Of a stretch of 64,000 bases of DNA, positions 56,673 through 64,000 are shown one piece after another. Under the pieces are notes generated by a model. That model had not been told where the DNA came from and made no database searches. It saw nothing but the letters and a program-made list of their open reading frames with translations. How positions within the stretch are numbered: position 1 is the stretch's first letter; each line of letters starts with the position of its first letter. This DNA comes from Bedellia somnulentella (lineage: Eukaryota > Arthropoda > Insecta > Lepidoptera > Bedelliidae), in contig OY755171.1 in the NCBI GenBank assembly GCA_963576735.1, positions 17,980,001 to 18,044,000 of the forward strand, read 5' to 3'. Made by a program: the position numbers and the translations under genes.

Positions 56673-56860
56673 CGTAAGCATATTATGATGTGTATTATTA
56701 TAATCAATGCATACTATAATCATGCATAACTAATCCTTGACACTTGTTAATCATATGAAGGAAATTAATCAGCCTAAAATGGTACGCATAATCTGATACA
56801 AAACCAATAATGATAAGGTAGGTAATTCAGTCAAACTATTATTCGGAACAATGACCTCAC

Positions 56861-56924
56861 CTGATAAGTTTAGTTTCGCGCCGCGTCGCTAGATGTCACT
56901 TCTATATTTCCGTCTCATTGCTAC
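56861..56924 (-). other. kug: Candidate non-coding 5' exon of kug
   Basis: A 64-nt CpG-rich block lies between a good acceptor (CCTTTTTTCAG, ending 56925) and a donor CAG/GTGAGG (56860). The coding exon begins with its own acceptor at 53984, so an upstream UTR exon must exist. This is the best candidate seen. It contains a short upstream ATG frame. The true first exon and promoter may be beyond it. Confidence 0.4.
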
Positions 56925-57538
56925 CTGAAAAAAGGAAAAAGAAGTGTAAAGAAATATTATTCAAGGAAAATCTAACGTTTACGCATTATATCGTCAAAGC
57001 GGTAAACATCATGTGATATTAATTACACCTAGTGTTCAGGGTTCTCTTGTTTTTTTTGGATTGGATAGTGCAGTAACGCGAACTGGCTATGCACTACACC
57101 TACACCCTCTCAAACACACTTCAGTTTAATTATCTTATTCCCAATGTTCTTCCAAAAGTGGTTGAAGAATTGTAAATATTTGAGTTCTTCATGCCCTTTA
57201 TTCAGGAATTATAGCTGTTATGGATTAACTGTAATTTATATTAGTTTTTTAGTAAAGCGTAAATAAATCTATGATAGTATCAATCGGTCGGTATAGTGTG
57301 GAAGCTAGGAGATGAATTCTGTGCGGTGGTGGGTCGGTATGTAATATTAGTAATGAAACTATCATTAAAACAACACAGAATCAGTTTTTGCTAGCGGTTT
57401 ACGAAAACAATACCATATTGGAATATAAAATGTACTAATTTTCAAGAATCTGTTTTCTCACAGTAGTAGAAGACCCGATTTAAGACTGGGATTCAGTGTA
57501 ACGAAGGAAGAAAACTAATAAAACAAAAACTTTTAGTA

Positions 57539-57625
57539 AGGTTGGCTAGGATTGTGCAAAGTGTCGATCGATAGTGTCTGTCTACCCCATTGGAAACTAA
57601 TAGCGTGAGCATATGAATGTAGCTT
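57539..57625 (+). repeat. LINE 3' tail
   Basis: Contains ggattgtgcaaagtgtcgat, atagtgtctgtctacccc and aatagcgtgagcatatgaat, a diverged tail of the LINE family. Confidence 0.7.
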
Positions 57626-57944
57626 TCATTACATCTTAAGACATCGATTTGTTTTTGATAAAAAGGTATACTACCTTCTTAAATCGCGTTTAAATTATTA
57701 TTATTTTTGCTTTAATATATTAATAAAGATCAAATAAGTAAATTGGTTAAAATAATCTAAGTACTTAAAACTGATTTTGCTCTCAAACTAACAATTATAT
57801 TGCAAGCATGCACTAAAAGGATATTTTAATAGATTATAATGCATTTCAATACGTGTTTTAGTCACAGGATTTAGATTCTGTGTGATTGAAACTGAATTGT
57901 ATTAATTATGCTTAAGTATACTCAAAGCTGTACATACATATATT

Positions 57945-58175
57945 CATCCCGTTAGTTCCCATTGGGTTAGGCAGGGACTCGATCGCCACTTTGTACGATC
58001 CTGACAAACTTCTCTAGTTCCTTCACATCGATCAATCTATTCGTACATGCTCTTTTATTTTTAATATATCGGATACCTGCCTTTCTTAGCACTCTCTCTT
58101 TTGGTCTAAATGTGTCCTCCGAGGTCATCCTCTCCTAACATTACCTTCCACATTGTTCTGTAGATCTATTTCACC
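57945..58175 (-). repeat. LINE 3' end fragment
   Basis: Minus-strand match to the last ~230 bp of the LINE: cgttagttcccattgggtta with a one-base variant, atcgccactttgtacgatcc, tgtgtcctccgaggtcatcc and cattaccttccacat. Confidence 0.8.
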
Positions 58176-58199
58176 AATTTACTGTCATCCAACCCCTCT

Positions 58200-61100
58200 C
58201 TCAATGCTATAATTTCCAACGAAAGTAGGTAGGTAAGTAGGTATAGGTAGGTAGCTATTCATAATCTTTTTAGGCGGTACATCGCTTACAATTACTTTTT
58301 TAAATGGCTCCAAACTTATTTTATACGTTTTTGTTAATTGACGAGAAGTAGCGAGACATTTCTTAATTTCCAAAACAGTTTCTGCTGCGGAAGAAGTCAA
58401 TTTAAATTAACTTTGCTTTGACGTTCATTTAGTGGAAATTTAGTTCGCAGTAAAATTTCAGTTGAAGTAAATCTGTGCAATATATTTAGGTGTACTTATA
58501 GATTTTGTTCACCGTTGTATTAAGCCGCTGGTGATTCTATGTCATATAGCTGCTATATAATAGCAATATCTATAACTGACCGTCACCTAATAGGTTTAAG
58601 TAAGGTAGTTTATAAACATTAAACGGATCATAAAAGACTCGTTGACTTATTAAATTCAAAGGAAACTAGAACCTAACTTTGGAAACTAGAACTTAACTAT
58701 GTTGATAAATTACTAAAATATACATTGCGGAATATGTAGAATTGTATATGTGTGTACTTTAACTTTAACACTTTCGTGTGTATTGCACCTTAGTATTGTT
58801 TATTTCGTAAGTCTACTTGTTCAAGTACATTTATACGTCGATACGTTTCTCGAAAAATATTTATTCTTGTGCCTACAACACCCTAAAACCGTCTATCTTT
58901 CTACTTTACCGCGCGCACTGCCAGACGAAAGTATGTTCCACACTCGTACCAAACACTCCCAACACATTTTCATTAGCCAAATGACTAATTCATCAAATCC
59001 ACAATCGTTAAAGCTTCCATTCCCTCGGGAAGAGTCCTTAACTTTTACTACAGCACGGCTCTCGTTTTACACAAACACAACAGAGGCGGGGAGGCGAGTA
59101 AAACATGTTTATTTTCAGCATTTCACCGTTTTTAAGAGACGCTGTATTTATTTAACACGCTTAATTTGAATACATCTTGAACAAATATTTGTTCTTTGAA
59201 ATAAACTTTAAAAAGCTTGAAAGAACATTATATCATGAAATAATCAATGTACTCAGAAAGTTGGATTGCAAATTAACTATATCGTTCATGCAGTTTTTTT
59301 TTACAGATGGCCTCTAAAATGCTGGTTTGTCTTATAGTTATAAGACCAAAATTGTTTGATTCAAATTGGTTTCACACAATGAAACAATAGCAAATACAAC
59401 AACGTTTTAATTTAAAAGAAATGCATTTTGAGAAAGTGTTAAGACGACACAAAAATAACTCTGCAGCGACTGAAGTGATTTTAAGAAAACATTCTTTTTC
59501 GTCTAACATCACCTAAGGGCATCTTAAGGGTACTAATCAGTTATATTTTCCTCAGTTTTATGTCAGAAAAGTGTACTCACGGGTAAAATGCTAGCAGCAT
59601 TATTAGGTTATCTCGTTCATGATTACGAATAAACTCAGCTTTAAGAGATTCTTAATAATGTTTTCTTTCTCATACCCCTCTTTTTTTATTCAGCCATGTC
59701 TTAGTATTCACGTCGAATAGCCTCGAAGGGGTGAGGCACTTATTTAAATTTCATGTAACATTATTTTACATTGTTTTTAGTTGTACTCATTTTTGTATGG
59801 ACATGGACAGTGAAGTAGAATAGGGGCAAAAGCAAAAGCATACCAGCTCTATATATTGATACAGATTCACAAAAAAGAACATTAAATAAGCCATGTGGAT
59901 TCACCGAGTATTTTTTCTCACTGTATACCACTTCTATCAATCGAATACCACACACAGTTAGAAAAAAAAATACATTTAGACAAGTAGGGCAATGCTTCAT
60001 TATTTAGATTGTAGGGTAATTAGATTGCTTTAAACGGAAGACGTATTCCAATAATAAATATTTCGTGCTAAGTTGTCAAAATGTTTACTTTGTGTGTACA
60101 TAATAATGTCACAATATAATTTTAAACTTTTATATGCTATTTGTTTTGTACTAACTGAATAAATAAATAGCTCGGAAACTACTAAGTCGTTGCTAATAAA
60201 TTACTGGTGTTTGATTCTCATGATAACCTAAAACAGCGGAAACGTTAAAAACTCCCCACTTTAACAGCTAATAAATCGGCGTCGGTTTAGTCTCAAGAGA
60301 GCTTAATATTGAGATTTTCGAGATTGTTTGAGGAAGCAATTCATTCCGGCTTACTAAAGTCACAAAGAGATATCAAAAATATGTATGGAACCACAAAGAG
60401 TAAAACGTTCTTATAATGGAAATTTTATTTTTTTATCCTTTGGGAGAGTGGATGTTAATCAATTGGTGAAAGAATATACGGACAGGATATATGTTACACA
60501 GATTAAGTTAGCCTTGCACTAAGTAAACTTGTATTATGGTACTCAAAAATATATTTAATATTATATAATACACATATAAATAGCATCCAAGACTAAAAAA
60601 CAATCATTTATGCGCATCACATAAATGTTGCCCTCAGCGGGGATCGAACCCGCTATCTCCGAACCGAGACCTATCCACTCGGCCAAGGATGTCCTCACAA
60701 AGAGTGAAACGTTCTTAGAACGGGAATTCTATTTTTTATTTCCTTCGAGGGGATGAATGATAATCAATGGGTGACATGAGGTTAAGAGCCAATGTGGATG
60801 GTAATGTTAAAAGAAGATGACCACGGAAGACACATTCAAATAATTTTCAGAATTAAAGGGAATGTATGAGTAGATTGATTATATACTTTTACTGCACACG
60901 CGGTCTTTCCGTCTCAGTTAGGTACTCTCAGTTAAATCTAATTTCGAAGGAACCATAAAAAGGTGAATTTCATTCTTATTTGTCTTTCCACCCCTAAAAT
61001 GTTCGCTCGGGTCGTCGCGGGCGGCCGTGTCGTAACAGCCAATTACAATAAGTCTATTTATTTTCGCCGCCACCGCCGCCGTATTCTTGATATAATTGTT

Positions 61101-61380
61101 CTACTTGCCACGCGATCCATTCGATGTTATTTTTAATGACGAGTCGTGTCGCTGCCTCAGTTTTATCAGTAAACTGGCAGTTCTACTTTGATATTGTATG
61201 GAGTTCAGGTAATTAATGGTTCAGTATGAGTTTTACTAAAGTAGGTTCAGGAGTTAGCGGGTCAGACTAATAAACAGTGAGATAAGACCAACAAAAATTA
61301 AACATGTATATGTGCGTGAAGCGTGCCAATGTTATATAGCTCTGACTATCAACGTACCAAACTATAGCTATATCGTACGT
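58200..61380. other. Non-coding upstream region with repeat scraps
   Basis: No convincing gene. A tRNA-like unit on the minus strand is at about 60632-60692 (ttggccgagtggatagg and gcgggttcgatccccgc), probably a SINE head. LINE scraps lie near 60775-60870. A GC/CpG-rich stretch at 61005-61085 (gtcgtcgcgggcggccgtgt, ccgccaccgccgccgtatt) stands out from the AT-rich surroundings and could be a promoter or first exon of kug, which I cannot show. Confidence 0.35.
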
Positions 61381-61391
61381 TTAGGACTGTT

Positions 61392-61563
61392 AGGGTGCCT
61401 TTCCACCAGAGATGTGCTATGCAGCTATGCTACGGATGAATTTGATATCCACCAATCATATTCTTTGGTAAACGTAGCATATACATAGCAAGGAATATGA
61501 TTGGTGGATATCATACGCATCCATAGCGTAGCTACATACACATCTTTGGTGGAAAGGCACCCT
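61392..61563. mobile_element. 172-bp palindromic MITE
   Basis: The ends are inverted: AGGGTGCCTTTCCACCA and its complement at 61547-61563. The inner parts (gatatccaccaatcatatt / aatatgattggtggatatc) also pair, giving a nearly full-length foldback. Target duplication is not certain (TT/TA flanks). Confidence 0.75.
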
Positions 61564-61855
61564 TAGCAAATGCAGCAATAAATTCCTTGCAATTGATTTT
61601 GGGTGACCGGCTTGGAATGAGAAAGAGTAAAGTTTGTAATTGTAAGGGCTTCCCCTAGGTGGTGATTGATAGTCTGAATAGCGTACTTGGAAAGGCGCTA
61701 ATATATGATTTAGGTGAACTAACAACAAGAGTCAAACCATGATTCCAATCTCACTTTTACGACACTTAATTTTGTTTAGTTTCAATATGTGACTGATCAT
61801 TTTTCTAATATTAGCTTAATATCGTACTCCTAAGTAGCTACTCTGAACACCAGAA

Positions 61856-61991
61856 GGACAAGCACGAGCCGTGTTTAAACTACTTGTCGCGTGGGATAAA
61901 GCAGCCATCTCTTATGCACTTACTTAGTATTGCATACTGCCATCTCATTCTAACCGTTATCGTGTCGACAAAATAGCGCTCGTGCTTGCCC
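61856..61991. mobile_element. 136-bp MITE, copy 2
   Basis: Same family and same length as 45693-45828, inverted relative to it, with ends ggacaagcacgagc and gctcgtgcttgccc. Flanking bases cagaa and agcagg may be part of longer terminal repeats. Confidence 0.8.
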
Positions 61992-62222
61992 AGCAGGCCT
62001 AGTATGATATTTTGGCAGTGAATGCTTGGAGGCCGTGGTTCATTGGTTGAGAGGTTCGGCTAGCTCTTATAGCTATTTAAGAATCCGTTCTCGTGTTAAT
62101 AATTTTACTCTAGAGCTACATGTTTACGACTTTGTTATCAAACTACAGCTCTATGTCGCAAAAGTTTCGTCAACAATAAAGTTTATATGACGCAAAATAT
62201 TTTCACCAATCTTATGTAATAA

Positions 62223-62400
62223 CTAGCTGTGCCCGCGACTTCGTTCGCGTGACTGTCGAGACCAAAAAAACGTCGTTTAGTTAAGACTATATCACCTTTT
62301 TGAAATAAAATAAAGAACCAATGAAATCTAGTGCGGACACTTATTGTGATGTAGGAACTATTGAGTATTTTATAATGATATTTAATTAATTACAGTAGCC
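62223..62400 (-). mobile_element. Helitron 3' terminal piece
   Basis: On the minus strand this ends ACGCGAACGAAGTCGCGGGCACAG plus CTAG before T, a hairpin plus CTRR terminus. The other end was not located, so the right border is a guess. Confidence 0.5.
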
Positions 62401-63039
62401 ATTATCCAGTTGAAATAATAAAAGGTCGTAACTGTGTGTATCTCATTTGAATTAGTGTTTATTTAGATACAGTTACAGGGTTAGCCAAAGATTATGGATC
62501 GCTACCTTGTACGATCCTAGCACAGCTGCATAATGCATCAATATATTTATAAATTCCTTTTGTTTTTAACACTTCGGAATTTTGCATATAGATCATATAT
62601 CAAACCCGCCCGATTTCGGCCACAGCAACTTCTGGTATCCGGCTATTAAGAGTGTGTTCATGTGCTCTCATGTGACTGACATAGCCAATCTTTCCGACAA
62701 ATGTTCTATGACGTATGTTGAAAAATCAGTAACCCTTCAATATATAGGTAGTTATTATTGATGGCCGCAGGTGGTCGGGCCTTGAGCTCATCACTCTTTG
62801 CTTCGAGCTCATCACGTCTTTTCCTTCCGAAAAGAAATATTAACCGGTTGACAGGAAGGGGATGAAATTTAAATTACTAAATTTCACTCAAGAAAGAATA
62901 AAACAAACGGGGTAAGCTAAATAAAACCGCTCAAAAAAGGTACTTTACTATTATTAGGGTTTACGGTTGTTGGTTGTACTATGATAATACATTGAATTAA
63001 ATCGATTTATCAGTGGCATAATATGCACTGTAATAGCTG

Positions 63040-63280
63040 TGTAGTGTCGGCTTAGAATAGCACTACCCCATTTCTTCCGGTGGATGTACGTAAGACGCGA
63101 CTAACGGTATTGGGGGTTTTTAAGGGATTGTTGGGCGATGCGGTTGGAGACCCATCACCAACAACCTTTATTTTACCATCTATTCCCACTCAATTTTCCA
63201 AAAGTGGCTGAGGAATTTCTAACTACTTAGCTCTGGCTACCCCTTCTAGGGATTTATAGTCGTGAGTATATGTATGTATA
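63040..63280 (+). repeat. ~250-bp repeat, good copy
   Basis: From gtgtagtgtcggcttagaat to gtcgtgagtatatgtatgta, close to the reference copies. Confidence 0.85.
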
Positions 63281-63384
63281 ATATGCAAATATAACTAAAT
63301 TAACGTTAGTCACTAAGGTCACTCCATCATTTTAGTGTTTAAAAAAGTAGAACTTAAAAGATGTCTTATGTTTCTGGTGTTTAA

Positions 63385-63635
63385 TACATACATACATACA
63401 TATTCTCACGCCGTTAGTTCCCATTGGGGTAGGCAGAGACTATCGATCGCCACTTTGTACTTTACACTTTTTTTATCGCCAATGTGGAAGGTAATGTTAG
63501 TAGAGGACGACCTCGGAGGACACATTTGGATCAAATAGAAAACGTGCTCAAAAAGGCAGGTGTCCGCAGTATGAAGAATAAAAGAGCATGTATGAAAAGA
63601 TTGATGGATGTAAACGAAGCCAGAGAGGTTTGGGG
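63385..63635. repeat. Rearranged LINE tail (inverted join)
   Basis: A minus-strand tail (catattctcacgccgttagt ... atcgccactttgtact, 63397-63460) is joined near 63475 to a plus-strand piece (gccaatgtggaaggtaatgt ... gaagccagagaggttt) of the same LINE. The two halves point in opposite directions, as after 5' inversion (twin priming). Confidence 0.7.
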
Positions 63636-64000
63636 TTTAATGTAGACCAAAATTCAGTTTTTTATTATAAACGTTCACGAAAACTGGTTGTGAAGTGACG
63701 TGCATTTGAAGAATGGCTAAGAATTTCAAAATTCTGCTCACCAAATTGGAATTATTAATAGGCAGACTATTTACATAATACATTAATATAAATAAGCCTA
63801 ATTTAAGAAACTAAGTAAAGATAATATTTAAAAGCATTTTAGTTATTTTCATAGTCCGCGAATTCACTTGACATTGGCAGCTTGTATTAATTTCGTCTTG
63901 CTTGTTTCATGTAGCTTCTATTACTTTAACCGACTGTAAAATAAGGGGTTAAAGGGGCTAAAAAAAAAGCAAATTTTATTTTGGCTTTATTTTATTTTGG

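Larger units (their letters stand above)
50958..56860. other. Exon 2 plus 5' intron; repeats listed separately
   Basis: Between 53984 and 56860 no coding frame of note was found. The content is AT-rich intron with a LINE tail near 54908-54975, an (AT)n run at about 54988-55029, the tRNA-like repeat and the inverted SINE pair. Confidence 0.4.

Noticed and set aside
58750..59169. Plus-strand open frame of 139 codons
   Set aside because: No recognisable domain, composition like translated AT-rich non-coding DNA, no splice context; best explained as chance.
60632..60692. tRNA gene on the minus strand
   Set aside because: Box A and B-like blocks exist but the unit lacks a convincing anticodon arm and continues into repeat-like sequence.
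1..64000. CRISPR arrays, operons, bacterial insertions
   Set aside because: Introns, SINEs and MITEs show eukaryotic nuclear DNA; no direct-repeat spacer arrays seen.

Overview
The window looks like nuclear DNA of a moth or butterfly. It is AT-rich with small introns and dense with repeats of the lepidopteran kind: short SINE/LINE pieces ending in (TATG)n tails, Helitrons ending in a hairpin plus CTAG, and small palindromic MITEs. No species can be named from the sequence alone.

The main content is one very large gene on the minus strand, a Fat-like atypical cadherin (orthologue of Drosophila kugelei/fat2 and vertebrate FAT1-3). I could join 40 coding exons by hand from 53968 down to 18253. 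Every junction has GT-AG signals and matching phase. The exon lengths sum to 13,641 nt, which is 4,546 codons plus a stop. The protein has a signal peptide, a long array of cadherin repeats, an EGF-like unit, a laminin G domain, four more EGF units, one transmembrane helix and a cytoplasmic tail. The tail carries the conserved GGYHWD-SDW motif and ends in HTDV, a PDZ ligand.

A second complete gene lies at 9750-13505 on the minus strand in four exons: a 306-residue SRD5A3-type polyprenol reductase. A possible tiny two-exon membrane-protein gene sits on the plus strand at 7009-7921.

The rest is mostly mobile DNA. Positions 1398-2841 hold a P-superfamily transposon with 8-bp target duplications and a THAP-domain remnant. 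A Helitron with TC/CTAG ends at 2863-4883 lies 13 bp beyond its target duplication. Positions 14030-15900 hold shredded LINEs, and 41451-43965 is a second, inverted copy of the P-type element, itself split by a LINE 3' end inside a kug intron. Three foldback MITE families, a tRNA-derived SINE with a 13-bp target duplication, and about 16 copies of a roughly 250-bp repeat are also present.

The most unusual signal is that at least five different kug exons (9, 12, 14, 19, 23) have decayed partial copies of themselves in the adjacent intron. Most copies carry the 3' end of the exon with its splice donor. One copy keeps a symmetric, open 132-nt frame. In addition, exon 7 inserts an acidic 51-residue segment into an otherwise canonical cadherin repeat and looks like a cassette exon.
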